A stretch of 40,000 bases of DNA from Prorocentrum cordatum. Lineage: Eukaryota; Sar; Dinophyceae; Prorocentrales; Prorocentraceae. A program made the position numbers and the translations under genes. Below are positions 9,388-18,889 of the stretch, piece after piece. The notes under the pieces were generated by a model, which was given only the letters and a program-made list of their open reading frames with translations, ran no database searches and was not told the DNA's origin. Position 1 is the first letter of the stretch. Every line of letters begins with the position of its first letter. The DNA lies in the NCBI GenBank assembly GCA_963575745.1, contig CAUYUJ010019865.1, positions 116,042 to 156,041 of the forward strand, read 5' to 3'.

Positions 9388-9620
9388 TGGTGCTGTCTAC
9401 GTGGTGCAACTGATGAGGCGCCATACGATGTGCATACGTAGATATACGTGGTGCAGTCTGGGTTGTGCAATGTAGGCTGTGCCGTACATGTTGCGCAATC
9501 TGGGTGGTGCAGTCACTGTTGTGTACTCCGCGCTGTGCATTCAATCTGTGGTGCAATGCTCTTCGTGCAATCTACGCCTTGCACCTATCTGTTGTGCAAC
9601 CTGTGCAGTGCAGGCAGTGG
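9388..9620. repeat. Degenerate GTGCAATCTG-type tandem repeat
   Basis: Many related units such as TGGTGCAGTCTGGGTTGTGCAAT and GTTGTGCAACCTG follow each other without strict spacing. Similar sequence occurs near 5060-5100 and, on the opposite strand, near 11725-11770. Confidence 0.55.
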
Positions 9621-9625
9621 GCAGC

Positions 9626-9815
9626 GACGAGGCGGCGACGGGGCGGCGACGGCGAACACGGAGCCGCCAGACCGACAGCCGGGCCCGGACGACGGCTGCC
9701 GACGAGGCGGCCGCGGGGCCGCGGCGGCGAGCACGGAGCCGTCGGACCGACCAACCAGGCCCAGACGACGGCTGCCGACGAGGCGGCGACGGGGCCGCGA
9801 CGGCGAGCGAGCTGC
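9626..9815 (+). repeat. 75/76-bp GC-rich tandem repeat, about 2.5 copies
   Basis: GACGAGGCGG begins units at about 9626, 9701 and 9777, giving periods of 75 and 76 bp. Each unit also has CGGAGCCG and GACGACGGCTGCC. The change of period breaks any constant reading frame. Confidence 0.8.
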
Positions 9816-10153
9816 CAGACTTGCATCCAGGGCTATGATGTTCCAGCCAACTTTAGCCTTGATCACCAGGGAGGATTTCGAGCTCCAGAAAAGTACCTTA
9901 AGACTCTGGGGTTTTTACGTGCCGGGCCCTGGGAGGCACTCGTCCGACACTGTTTCGACGCTCTTTCGATACTTTTCCGGGTGCTCGAAATTATTTCGGG
10001 GATGTGGTCCTTAATCAGTACGATGGGAGCAGCACGAATCCAGGGCCAGTTTCTGAAAAGAAGAGTAAGGGAAGTCACCCGCCTAAGCATCCTCTTCAAG
10101 CCCCCCTATCCCCTTCGCAACCCCAGCGGTGTTCTAAATAGGGGGATACGGTC

Positions 10154-10359
10154 GGGAACTTTGGCTCAGAACGTTGCGCCGCCGGTTCTGGTCCGCCACG
10201 CGTCGGCGCGATACGCTATCCACGTCCCGGTCCCGAAACGGCAACGTCCCGAGCTTTTCCCAGCCTCCCGCCCCGCGGAGCGGAGGGACACGCTATCCGC
10301 TTGTAAGGAATCGCGTGTCGCCGGGGCCGCCGCAGCGACACGCTAAGCAAAAGTTCCTG
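10154..10359. mobile_element. 206-bp inverted-repeat element D, copy 1
   Basis: The ends GGGAACTTTGGCTCAG and, on the other strand, AGGAACTTTTGCTTAGCG are inverted copies. The interior shares ACGTCCCGAGC, TTTCCCAGC, CCGCCCCGCGGA and CGCTATCCGCT with the copy at 13541-13746, which has the same 206-bp length. No coding capacity. It is a non-autonomous inverted-repeat element. Confidence 0.7.
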
Positions 10360-10374
10360 GCAGTTCATCCCAAA

Positions 10375-10610
10375 ACGGCCCAAAACGGCCCACAGGACTT
10401 TCAGATTGCCCAGATCCAGGAGGGCTCCAGGACGGCCCGAGGACCCCAAGACGGCCCAGGAGGACCCCAAGACCGTTGAAGAGGACTCCAAGATTGTTCA
10501 AGGGAGCCCCAGGAGGCCGCCAAGAATGCCCAAGAGGCCCCCTCCTGCCGAAGAGCCCCAAGACAGTCCCAAGGCGGCCAAACAAGGCAATGCTTTCAGA
10601 ATTCCACCAC
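10375..10610 (-). repeat. CTTGGGG-type dispersed repeat, minus orientation
   Basis: Short degenerate units such as CCCCAAGACGGCCCA and GGAGGACCCCAAGACC repeat without strict spacing. Their complement matches the CTTGGGGGCCTCTTGGGG sequence at 18890-19500 and 21560-22280. Confidence 0.55.
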
Positions 10611-10662
10611 AGTCGATTTAGTAAGTCGTTTATCGACCACAAGTGCGCTGTGATTATGCATC

Positions 10663-10851
10663 ATGATCGTGGGCATCCTAACTCTGGAGTGCCACTGGAA
10701 AGAGATCCTGTCACCGGGGGCGATCTGCTCTAACTTGGTCAAGCTGCTAAGACAATTCCAAGCCAGAAGCAACCAGCCTGGACTGGAGTACGCTGCGATT
10801 CCATTCCATTTGGCCGCTTATGCTCCTTTCGAAGAAATGTGGCGGTGGTGA
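10663..10851 (+). CDS. Possible coding fragment, 62 aa
   Basis: A short frame in a low-repeat stretch. The translation has normal protein-like composition, including LLRQFQARSNQPGLEYAAIP and a C-terminal YAPFEEMWRW. No family is recognised. It has no near neighbour that could be the rest of a gene, and the alternative frame (10476-10733) looks equally plausible near its end. It could be an exon, a decayed gene piece or chance. Confidence 0.15.
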   Translation: MIVGILTLECHWKEILSPGAICSNLVKLLRQFQARSNQPGLEYAAIPFHLAAYAPFEEMWRW

Positions 10852-11086
10852 CTCGCCCTAGGCGTTTTCGATACTTTTTCTCCTGCTCCTGATCATCCTT
10901 CTCCTCATTGTTCTTCCCTCCTCATTATTATTCTCCAAATATGCTTGTCCTACAGGAGTCCTAGCTCAAACCCTACCAATTGGTCCGTTGCCCCTCTGTA
11001 ATTCCTTTGCCGCCCCCCCAAATTACTATGGCTATGCCTGCGCCCATGCCTATCCCCTCCCTTTTTCCAATGGCACCCCCCCTTAT

Positions 11087-11157
11087 GTATGCTTGCCTGT
11101 TTGCCTGCTTGCTCGCTTGCTTTCTCGCTTGCTTGCTTGCTTGCTTGCGCTTGCACC

Positions 11158-11201
<44 letters not shown>

Positions 11202-11245
11202 TTTGCTTGCACGCTTGCTTGCACGCTTGCTTGCTTGCTGAGCTG
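11087..11245. repeat. CTTG tetranucleotide microsatellite
   Basis: (GCTT)n with GCCT, GCTC and GCAC variants, longest pure run at about 11157-11198. The frames read Cys/Leu/Ala-rich or Lys/Gln/Ala-rich peptides in all phases and are not genes. Confidence 0.92.
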
Positions 11246-11249
11246 CGGC

Positions 11250-12060
11250 TTCCAAGCATGCTCGATTCTTCTGATTCCTTGATTCGAGTCGTCTAATATA
11301 TTTGGAATCAACGCTGGCTGATATTACTCTTCTTCTTTCTCCTCCTCCTCCTCCTTCCTCCGCATTCTGTCCTTAAGTTGGCCTTATATTGCCCCATGAC
11401 GGCCCTATATTATCGGAAGACGTCCCAAACATGCCTGAACGCAGCCCAAGAAGATGTGCTGGACGACTCAAGACTTCCGAAGAGGTGTACTAGCGAGCTG
11501 TCAAGAGGCCCCTGACACGAACCGTCACTGATTTCGCTTAAGCGTTTCAACAGTCTTCGCCTGTTTGTGTTTCATGAGCGTCTAAGACGGACGCAAGACC
11601 CCAAATATCGCCGCCAGAAGACGGCCCACACAAGGGTCCCACGAGAGGCCCCAGATCGTTACAAGATCGCTTAAGAATTTGCTCCAAACGGCCCTAGAAG
11701 GCCACAGAACCGCCCCAGAGAGCGCCGAGGTTGCATCACATAGATTGCACCACGCAGTGCGCACATCGAAAGTGCAAGAACACATTGTTTGGGGTCCACG
11801 CTGGCAAACCTGCACTTTACTCCTTTGGTCAGTTTCTACCAGTGCCCCTTTCCTGGAGGAGCGTCGGAGGGAACAGGCGGGGTGGTGACGGACGCGCGCC
11901 GGACGCTGCCGCACTCGGCCCGAGTCCTCCCGACCAGGTCCAAGAGGGCCTCGACGGGCCTCCAAGGCAGTCCAAGTGGATCTCCAGAGGGACCCCAGAC
12001 GGCCCGAGGGAGCCTCAAGACGGCGCCAGAAAGCCAAAGGGTCCGAGGCGCGCCCAGACT
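11250..12060 (-). repeat. Diffuse CTTGGGG-type repeat tract
   Basis: Scattered AAGACGGCCC, CCCCAGA and GGCCTCCAAGG-like units (best at 11590-11720 and 11930-12060) resemble the dispersed repeat on the opposite strand. The middle part, 11725-11825, holds GTGCA-type sequence and TTGGGGTCCACGCTGG, shared in inverted orientation with 5005-5030. No gene is supported. Confidence 0.4.
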
Positions 12061-12640
12061 GCCCCAGAGGCACCGCGAGGCTCCCTGCGCAGAGACGCAC
12101 AGAGACCGGCGCTTCCCGTCCGCCCCGGCCAGCCAGCCGTGTCCTCCCCTCCACTCCGTCCCCCGCGCCCCCGCTGCCCCGATCTCTGTCGCCCGCCCGC
12201 CCGCCCCGTCCCCCCCCCCCTCCCCCCCGCAGCCCCGCGACCCCTTCGCCCCAGTCTCTCGGGCCGCGCGCACGTTGCGCGGCAGCTCCCCGCCCGCTCC
12301 TGCCAGCCCACCGCCTGCGGCGGGCCCAGCGGGCAGGCTCGCACGCCGCCCCCCCGCCCGTCTCGACGCGCGGGCGGCCGCCCGCCACGCGGGGCCCCCC
12401 GCCCGCGGGCCTCTGGGGGCAGAGCACCCTTCTGCCCACACCCGCGGCCTGGGTGCCAGCCGCGCCTCGCCGCCCCTGCTGGCCCCTCTGTTCGGTTGGC
12501 CAGCCTTGACCTGGCCAGGAAGCGGCTGGAGCCCTCTGGGGAAGAACAAACATCACGCGTGTCTTCCTGTCGCCCCCCGCACGGGGAGCTCCCTCTCGCG
12601 CGAATCGTGCGCTGCATGGGTCTTCACCTGTGGCCCCGCC
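12061..12640. other. Very GC-rich, C-rich stretch
   Basis: Long open frames occur on both strands here only because stop codons are rare at this composition. Translations are Pro/Arg/Ala-rich without motifs. Nothing further recognised. Confidence 0.4.
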
Positions 12641-12716
12641 CGTCGCGTTCGCATGCGGGCCTCCGCCCATCTCGGCCCAACCCCTCACCGCGAGTCGTGC
12701 CCCACAAGGAGTTCGG
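12641..12716 (+). repeat. Solitary diverged unit of the 90-bp satellite
   Basis: Starting at GCGTTCGCATG and ending at AAGGAG, this stretch aligns with the satellite unit of 5199-6426: GCCCAT, TCGGC, ACCCCTCAC, TCGTG and CCCCA(C/T)AAGGAG occur in the same order at matching spacing. It lies about 5 kb beyond the main array. Confidence 0.6.
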
Positions 12717-12984
12717 TGCGCCTCTGTGCTCTTGTTCGACAGCCCCCCTCATATGTACTGCCGCGGGGCTCGCAGTATTTGACGAGACGGCCATGCCCTC
12801 CAGCTCACGCAGCTGCACGGGGTTGGACCTTTCGCCAGGCTAACTTTACTGAAGGTGCCCAGTGGCACTTGCATCCCCCTGGCCCAGGTTCCTCGGGACC
12901 TTTCCCTGGGTCTCCCATCTACGTGCTTTCCGATCTCCGAATTCCTGGGCTCTTCGAAATCGTTGTAATCCTTGATTGGTTTGC

Positions 12985-13110
12985 ACTGACTGTCATGTCA
13001 GTTGCATAGCGTTGTTCTTCACATTGCATTACTCTGCTTTGCTTTGCTCTGCTCTGTCTTGCACTCTGTGTTTGCTTGGCTTTCTTTTGTACTGCAATGC
13101 GTTGCGCTTT
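12985..13110. repeat. Degenerate TTTGC/TCTGC repeat
   Basis: CTCTGCTTTGCTTTGCTCTG-type pentamer-like units with many substitutions. The surrounding 12717-13530 has no recognised gene. Confidence 0.5.
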
Positions 13111-13540
13111 TCGGCGCAGTGCCAATCCATCCACTTTCCGTGGCCAGGCTTTGCATTGTGCTGCAGCTGCATTGCGCTGCAGTTTGCTGTCGCTGCGTCG
13201 CACCGACGTATCGACCTTGCATGGGCGTTCTGTTGTCGGGAGTACCATGGCACGTCTCTGCTCGGTCCGCCCTCTGTTTTCTTCTTCATTTCGTGTGCAA
13301 GTCATTTGTGGGTACGTCCTTGCGTGTACATGTCAGCTCGTCAGGGGCAGGGGCTTGGTAGAACCACGCGCGCGCGCGATCCCGCAGGACCCTGAGAGAG
13401 CCTGCCCGAGAACCCCTGGACGTCTCAGACCAGCAAACAAGGGAATGATTATGTGGTCTCCCTTGGCGTTCCCCAGTGAAGAGGAGCGCTTCTTTGCTGT
13501 GGCGTGGCCTGACGCATTTCTTGCTTGTGCGGAGCACGGC

Positions 13541-13746
13541 CAGGAACTGTTGCTCACCGTGTCGCGCCGCTGGTTCTGGCCCACCACGTTCCGGCGCGAC
13601 ACGCTGAGCACGCCTCAGTCCCCAGACATCAACGTCCCGAGCCTTTCTCAGCGCCCCGCCCCGCGGATAGGAGCGGCACGCTGTCCGCTCGTGGGGCACG
13701 AGGTGTCGCAGAGGCCGCGACGCGATACGCCAAGCAACAGCTTCTG
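13541..13746. mobile_element. 206-bp inverted-repeat element D, copy 2
   Basis: The 30-bp ends are inverted copies matching at 23 of 30 positions, both containing CTGTTGCT and GTNTCGCG. The interior (ACGTCCCGAGCCTTTC, CCCGCCCCGCGGA, GCTGTCCGCTCG) matches copies 1 and 3. Length equals copy 1 exactly. Confidence 0.72.
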
Positions 13747-13754
13747 ACCGTAGC

Positions 13755-13953
13755 ATGTCCCAGGAGGAGGAGGAGGAGGAGGAGGAGGAGGAGGAGGAGG
13801 AGGAGGGGGAGGAGGAGGAGGAGGAGGAGGAGGAGGAGGAGGAGGAGGAGATAAAGGACGAGGAGCCAGGAGGAGGAGGAGGAGGAGGAGGAGGAGGAGG
13901 AAGAGGAGGAGGAGGAGGAGGAGGAGGAGAGGAGGAGGAGGAGGAGGAGGAGG
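13755..13953. repeat. GGA trinucleotide microsatellite
   Basis: About 200 bp of nearly pure (GGA)n with AGATAAAGGAC and CAGGAGG interruptions. Open frames in all phases (poly-Glu, poly-Gly, poly-Ser/Pro) are artefacts. The purine-only strand could form triplex or G-rich structures. Confidence 0.93.
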
Positions 13954-14069
13954 GAGCATCCCGAGGTCGCGTGCGCCAGCTCGGGCGAGGAGCTGCGGGC
14001 GAGGCGCGCGCCGCCGCCATGCACTCTCTCAGGGGGGAGCTCGCTGCCCCATGACCACGTGAGAAGGAC

Positions 14070-14137
14070 GTGCACATATACATACACGTGTATGTGGGCA
14101 CACATAGATGTGCACATACATAAATCTGTGCATCGGT

Positions 14138-14176
<39 letters not shown>
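14070..14176. repeat. CATA/TA microsatellite
   Basis: ACATATACATACACGTGTATG-type alternating purine-pyrimidine sequence leads into a pure (AT)n run at about 14145-14175. Confidence 0.85.
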
Positions 14177-14179
<3 letters not shown>

Positions 14180-14601
14180 CTGTTATTGGGGCTCTCCCTT
14201 CACAGTTGAATCCTGCCCCCTGCATTTCTCCCTCCCTCCCTCTTTCTCGCCAGACAGCCGGCTGGCTTGAGCAGCTGCAGCTGCCTTTTTGCGAGGGGGC
14301 TTCGCCCCTGATCCCCGGGAGGGCCGATGGGCCCCCCCCGTGCGCGCGATGTGGCCCTTGGTAGTGGCGGGGCGGCTGCTGCTCCTCCTGCAGGTGCAGG
14401 CGGTAGCGGAGCCCCCACGCCGGGTGCCCGCGGCGGGTGCCCCTCCGGGCGCCATGGCTGTGGCCGCCGCGGGTGCGGTGGTCGGAGCAGCATGGCGCCC
14501 ACGGGGCCGTCAGCCAGACGCCGGCACTCCGGAAGCGGAGGTGCCGGCGGACGCAGAAGCTCACGTGGAGCTGCCTGGTGCGGGAGTGGTCGAGGAGAAC
14601 T

Positions 14602-14745
14602 AGCTATGCACATACACCGATCCTGGCCAGGCCCATCCTGAGCCCAGGATCGGTGCAGACGCCCTCCTGCCTGGGCCGGGAAGGCACAATGCACCGATCC
14701 TGGGCCCAGGATGGGTCTTGCCAGGATCGGTGCACGTGCATAGCT
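14602..14745. mobile_element. Nested double-hairpin element, 144 bp
   Basis: The arms 14602-14657 and 14690-14745 are inverted copies matching at 51 of 56 positions, separated by 32 bp. Each arm itself contains a perfect 12-bp inverted repeat: CACCGATCCTGG at 14615-14626 pairs with CCAGGATCGGTG at 14644-14655, and the right arm repeats this. The DNA could fold as one long hairpin or as two side-by-side hairpins. No coding capacity. Confidence 0.75.
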
Positions 14746-14920
14746 CTCTTCGCCCGCAATGGGTCCTGCCGCCCCAGGCGGGGAGGGAGGCAGCCCGGAT
14801 CCCGCACTTTGCCCCGGGGGGCGGCCAGCCTGGCGGCATGCAGGGGCGCGCGGCGGCGCCGGCCCGGGCCCGTGGCCCCCGGCCTGCAGCCGAGTGCTGA
14901 GCTGCCCGGCGGAGCCGGAG

Positions 14921-15238
14921 ATGAGACCCCCGCGCCTCGCCCCGGCGGGCGAGGAGGTGGGGGCCGAGGAGGAGGAGGAGGAGGAGGAAGACATGTGCAC
15001 CGGGGAGGAGGACGGGACTCCACTCCACGACGCCGTCGCAGACATTCTCGACGCGGTCCGGGAAGCGCAAGCCGCGCGGAGGTCCTGGGCCTCCCCCCCG
15101 ACGGAGCGAGCTCACAGCCCCAGAGTAGCCCCGTGGGGCCGCCAGGGCCTGAGGCCACGGGGCTGGGGGTTTGGGTGGCCAGGGCCCTGGAGACCTGGGC
15201 ACCCCAGGCAGGCCCAGGGGAGCATGGAGAGCTCCTGA
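14921..15238 (+). CDS. Possible coding fragment, 105 aa, acidic
   Basis: From an ATG at 14921 the frame reads a Pro/Arg start, a Glu-rich run (encoded by GAG repeats) and then the plausible helical segment TPLHDAVADILDAVREAQAA before a Pro/Gly-rich end. The helix after the Glu run looks protein-like, which is why I list it. It could equally be the end of a longer gene whose earlier exons I cannot see, or chance. No family recognised. Confidence 0.2.
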   Translation: MRPPRLAPAGEEVGAEEEEEEEEDMCTGEEDGTPLHDAVADILDAVREAQAARRSWASPPTERAHSPRVAPWGRQGLRPRGWGFGWPGPWRPGHPRQAQGSMESS

Positions 15239-15830
15239 ACGCCGCGGGGGATGCCAACGCCACGTGGAGGGGCAAACGCAACGCGCCAGACCATCGTTTT
15301 CAGTCCACGTGTTGAGTTCCGCGTCAACGCGCTACGGGTTGCGTGTCGCGTATAGGGTGAGCCAAGCCTGGGTGCCGACAAGGGGCGCATGGCGCGCTGC
15401 TTTCGTCCCGTTGCCAGTTGGCATGGCGCTTCCAGAAGGCTTGGTCCCCACACCCCCGACGTCATGTTTTTATTTTTTTTGTTGTTTTGACGTCGGCCCC
15501 CAAAGGTCTCGAACCATTCAAGGTCTCGACCCACTCTCCTTGGTCGGTGTTTGAGTCGTTTTTTTGTTGCGGGGCCCCCAGAGGCCCGAACCCCCCCCCC
15601 CTCGTCCGTCGTGAATTGTTCATGGCTCGATGGGGCTTGGGTCCAGAGCCAAGAAGTCAAACATGTGGGGGAGAGGCGAGAAGTGGTCTGCGTGTCCAGG
15701 CACACTGGCAAACCGGCCTCGCGGCAGACTGCGGACGCTCCAGGCTCCACCCCACTTGCCGGCGAATCAAGCGTGCATTTTCTGGCACGTGGCAAGCTTT
15801 CATGTTCCCTCCCTCTCCTCATTTCCCCTT
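15239..15830. other. Gene-poor stretch, nothing recognised
   Basis: Mixed sequence with a short T run near 15470. No gene or repeat identified with confidence. Confidence 0.35.
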
Positions 15831-15834
15831 TCGG

Positions 15835-15910
15835 AGAGGGGAAAGAGAGGGGAACTAGTAGAGAGAGAGAGAGATAGAGAGGGAAAGAGAAAGAGAGAGA
15901 GAGAGAGAAA
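15835..15910. repeat. GA-rich microsatellite
   Basis: (AG)n with AGGG and AAAG variants. A similar purine tract lies at 16865-16950. Close to the inner side of each is a related sequence in inverted orientation (GTAACCTGACAGC near 15928, GCTGTTAGGTAAC near 16847). Confidence 0.8.
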
Positions 15911-16062
15911 TCAATTATCCCGGCAAAGTAACCTGACAGCGATGTGTAGAAGCATATCTGAAAGCATTCCCCTTAAGATTCAGATGAAAATCCAGTTGTC
16001 GAATTCTGCTGTTCTCGCAGTCGTAGTCGCATTCGCGATGACAGTCGCAGCGGCAACGGCAG

Positions 16063-16388
16063 TCGCAGTCACAGCCTCAGCCTCAGCCTGCCTCTCAGCC
16101 TCAGCCTCAGCCTGCCTCAGCCTCAGCCTCAGCCTGCTTCAGCCTCAGCCTCAGTCTGCCTTCAGCCTCGGCCTCAGCCTCAGCCTGCCTCAGCCTCAGC
16201 CTGCATCAGCCTCAGCCTCAGCCTCAGCCTGCCTCAGCATCAGCCTGCTTCAGCCTCAGCCTCAGCCTGCCTCAGCCTCAGCCTCAGTCTGCTTCAGCCT
16301 CAGCCTCAGTCTGCCTTCAGCCTCGGCCTCAGCCTCAGCCTGCCTCAGCCTCAGCCTGCCTCGGCCGCAGCATCAGCCTGCCTCAGCA
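16063..16388 (+). repeat. CAGCCT hexamer array
   Basis: About 325 bp of (CAGCCT)n with CAGCCTGC, TTCAGCCT and CAGCAT variants. The frame reads an Ala/Ser/Leu-rich repeat (SASASACLSLSL) and is open without stops, so the long frame here is a repeat artefact. Confidence 0.9.
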
Positions 16389-16712
16389 TTCAAAATGTGG
16401 CCCAGGAATGGAGTTCTGGGAACTAGAAGAACACGAAGTGGCCTACAGTTGGCTCCGGGCATTCAAAATCATGCCCAGGAATGGAGTTCTGGGAACTTGA
16501 AGAGCACGAAGTGGCCTACAGTTGGCTCCGGGCATCCAAAATGTGGCCCGGGAATGGAGTTCTGGGAAATCGAAGAGCACGAAGTGGCCTACAGTTGGCT
16601 CCGGGCATCCAAAATGTGGCCCGGGAATGGAGTTCTGGGAAGTCGAAGAGCACGAAGTGGCCTACAGTTGGCTCCGGGCATCCAAAATGTGGCCCGGGAA
16701 TGGAGTTCTGGG
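16389..16712 (+). repeat. 72-bp tandem repeat, about 4.5 copies
   Basis: Each unit contains CAAAATGTGGCCC, GGAATGGAGTTCTGGGAA, GAGCACGAAGTGGCCTACAG and TTGGCTCCGGGCATCC. Units are highly similar, with a few substitutions and one ATCATGCCC variant near 16467. The period equals 24 codons, so all three plus-strand frames stay open. Recent expansion is likely from the low divergence. Confidence 0.92.
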
Positions 16713-16864
16713 AGCACCAAGAGCGATTTTGCGAGGATGTCCCAAGCGATTTCGGCTTCGGCGGCAGCCTCCCCGGGTCCCGCCCAGACCCCCCTGAGGA
16801 GTCATGATGCTCTCTTTTGAGACCACTAGACACCTATCAGCAAGAGCTGTTAGGTAACAAGGAA

Positions 16865-16950
16865 GCAAAGGGAGAGAAAAGAGAGAAGCGAGACAGAGAG
16901 AGAGGGAGAGGGAAAGGGAGGAAACGAGAGAGAGAGAGAGAGAGAGGCGG
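16865..16950. repeat. GA-rich microsatellite
   Basis: Second purine tract resembling 15835-15910, ending in a run of (GA)n at about 16926-16947. Confidence 0.8.
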
Positions 16951-17003
16951 CCGCGCCAACCGAACGCTAACCCTACGCCAACCACGCGCTAACCGAGCCT
17001 CGC

Positions 17004-17234
17004 ATGCCACGCTCAAATATCCACGCTGTCGAACCTTGCTCTCCTCTGGCCAGGCAGGAAGTCCAGGAGGCGCTGAACTTCCTCCGCCGGGACTCGGACG
17101 CCTCGGTGGAGGCGAGGAACGAGTGCCTCGAGGCGCTGGAGTCCTGGCAGGCGCCGCCCGGGCGATTCGGCGGAGGAGGGGGAGGAAGAGGAGCAGGAGG
17201 AGGAGCAGGGATGGGCGAGGAGGAGCAAGGATGA
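17004..17234 (+). CDS. Possible exon, 76 aa
   Basis: The middle of this frame reads QEVQEALNFLRRDSDASVEA followed by RNECLEALESWQAPPGRF, an amphipathic, protein-like segment, before dissolving into Gly-rich sequence from a GGA repeat. The region is flanked by purine microsatellites, so if real it is an isolated exon or a gene remnant. No family is recognised and no start or splice site can be defended. Confidence 0.25.
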   Translation: MPRSNIHAVEPCSPLARQEVQEALNFLRRDSDASVEARNECLEALESWQAPPGRFGGGGGGRGAGGGAGMGEEEQG

Positions 17235-17530
17235 GCGAGGAGGAGCGAGGATGGGGAGCGAGGATGGGGAGCGAGGAGGAGGAGGAGGAGGAGGAGGAGG
17301 AAAAATAATAATAATAATTGCAAAACTAGGAACAATAATAATCATAATCATAATAATCATGAGACACACAGAAAGAATAAGCAGAAGAAGAAGAAGAGGA
17401 TGATGATGAGGAGGGGGAGGAGGAAGGGAAGGAGGAGGAGGAAGAGCAGGAGGAGAAGAAGGATGAGAAAGAGGAGGAGGAGGAGAAGGAGGAGGAGGAG
17501 GAGGATATGATGGAGGAGGGGGAGGAGAAT
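17165..17530. repeat. GGA/AAT purine-rich microsatellite cluster
   Basis: (GGA)n with GATG(A/G)GCGAGGA variants to 17300, an (AAT)n/(ATC)n patch at 17303-17365, then GAAGAGGAGGA-type sequence to about 17530. All frames are low-complexity. Confidence 0.88.
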
Positions 17531-17619
17531 CAGTGAGTGAGTGAGATGGCGAATTTGGTCATCGCGCTATGGCTCGAGACTGCCTCGCGATTCATGCAGG
17601 ACGCGCGCTTCAGCAACTC

Positions 17620-17960
17620 GCCTGCTCGACCTGGCCGTCTGGGCCCGCCTTCCCGACCCGCCCGTTAGGGTCCGTCCGCCCGATCTGCCCGTCTGATTCT
17701 GCCACGTGTTTTCTGCTCCTGACCGCCCTCCTGCTATTCTCTCTCGTGCTCCATCCTCCTTCCTTCCCCTTGACCCTTCCTTCTATCTGTCCTCTTTGTC
17801 CCTGCCTCAGGGGCTGCATGAAGTACACGTTGCAGGTAAGAAGATACCCCTAAGGGAGTACGATCGAAGACGAAGAGGGCGGGTATCCAGGGTTTGGGAT
17901 ATACGGGTTGAGTGGCACGCGAGCAGATAAGAGCAAAGCGTCTCAAACTTGTTGTTGCTG
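17620..17960 (+). repeat. Dispersed repeat E, copy 1 (about 310 bp)
   Basis: Matches 23925-24240 along most of its length: GCCCGTCTG(A/G)TTCTGCCAC, TGCTCCTGACC, CTCTCTCGTGCTCCATCC, the CTTCC-rich part, AGGGGC(T/C)GC, CGATCGAAGACGAAGA, GGCGGGTATC, AGGGTTTGGGAT and GGCACGCGAGCAGATAAGAG. It is one repeat family in the same orientation. No internal promoter boxes or coding region were recognised. Confidence 0.8.
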
Positions 17961-18047
17961 TTGGTGCTGTTGTTGTAGTTCCCCAATCAGAGCTTTCCTC
18001 TGTAGGGGTCCTAGCGGACTCGTAAGGGTTAGGATTTGTGCGTCGCC

Positions 18048-18212
18048 GTTTCGGTGGCCGGTGGCCGGGTGCCCGGGTGCCCGGGTGCCCGTGGGTGCCT
18101 GGTGCCCCAAGATTTCGGTGGCCGGTGGCCCGGTGCCCGGGTGCCCAGGTGCCCGTACGTGGGTGCCCGGGTGCCCGGGTGCTCGGGTGTGCCCGGAGGT
18201 GCCCGGGTGCCT
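18048..18212. repeat. GGTGCCCGGG 10-bp minisatellite
   Basis: Repeats of GGTGCCCGGG and GGTGGCCGGTGGCCC-type variants. GC-rich and self-complementary, so hairpins are possible. Confidence 0.85.
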
Positions 18213-18550
18213 TATAGCCATATAGCCTTATAGCCCTATAGCTCTATAGCCCAATAGCCCAGTAGCCCAATAGCCCATATAGCCCATATAGCCTGATAGC
18301 CCAATAACCCTATAGCCCTGTAGCCCTATAGCTCTATGGCCCTATAGCCCTAGAGCCCTAGATACAAATAGCTCTAGAGCCCTACAGCCCTATAAATCTA
18401 TAGCTCTGTAGCCCTATAGCCCTATAGTCCTATAGCCCCTATCGCCGCCCAATAGCCCAATAGCCCTATAACACTGTACCCCTGTAGCCATATAGCCCAT
18501 ATAGGCCTATAGCCCCATAGCCCTATAGCCCTATAGTCCCATAGCCCCAA
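18213..18550. repeat. CCCTATAG 8-bp minisatellite
   Basis: About 340 bp of ATAGCCCT-type units with CTATAGCT, CAATAGCC and CCATATAGCC variants. It directly follows the GGTGCCCGGG array. It is not the dinoflagellate telomere motif (TTTAGGG-like). Confidence 0.9.
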
Positions 18551-18889
18551 CAAAAATCGGATTGTTTTTTTTTCTCCGGTATCATTATAGTAGCTGTTGT
18601 TGTTGCTGTTGTTGTTGCTGTTGTCAGCCTTAATGGTAGTATTATGCTTGTTATTATTAGATATCGTTTCCAGCGGATTGTTGATCCCCCCACCAGTGAC
18701 CATTGTATGTTTCAATCGAAGTGCCCCCCATCGGGTGTCGCACCCTGTCGTTTATCAAGGAAAGTCTTCCTGATCAAACTGTGTCTTTGGTCCTCTGGCT
18801 ACAATAACAACGGCTCCCGCCTGATACTTCCTCAACTTCTTCAATCGCTTCGCTCATTCCGCCGGCCCAGATTGCCTCGCCGCTTGGTG
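18551..18889. other. Unique stretch with a GTT microsatellite
   Basis: (GTTGTTGCT)n near 18594-18625; the rest is mixed sequence without a recognised gene. Confidence 0.4.

Noticed and set aside
18213-18550. Telomere-like repeat
   Set aside because: The unit is CCCTATAG-like and does not match the TTTAGGG type reported for dinoflagellate telomeres; the array is also degenerate.
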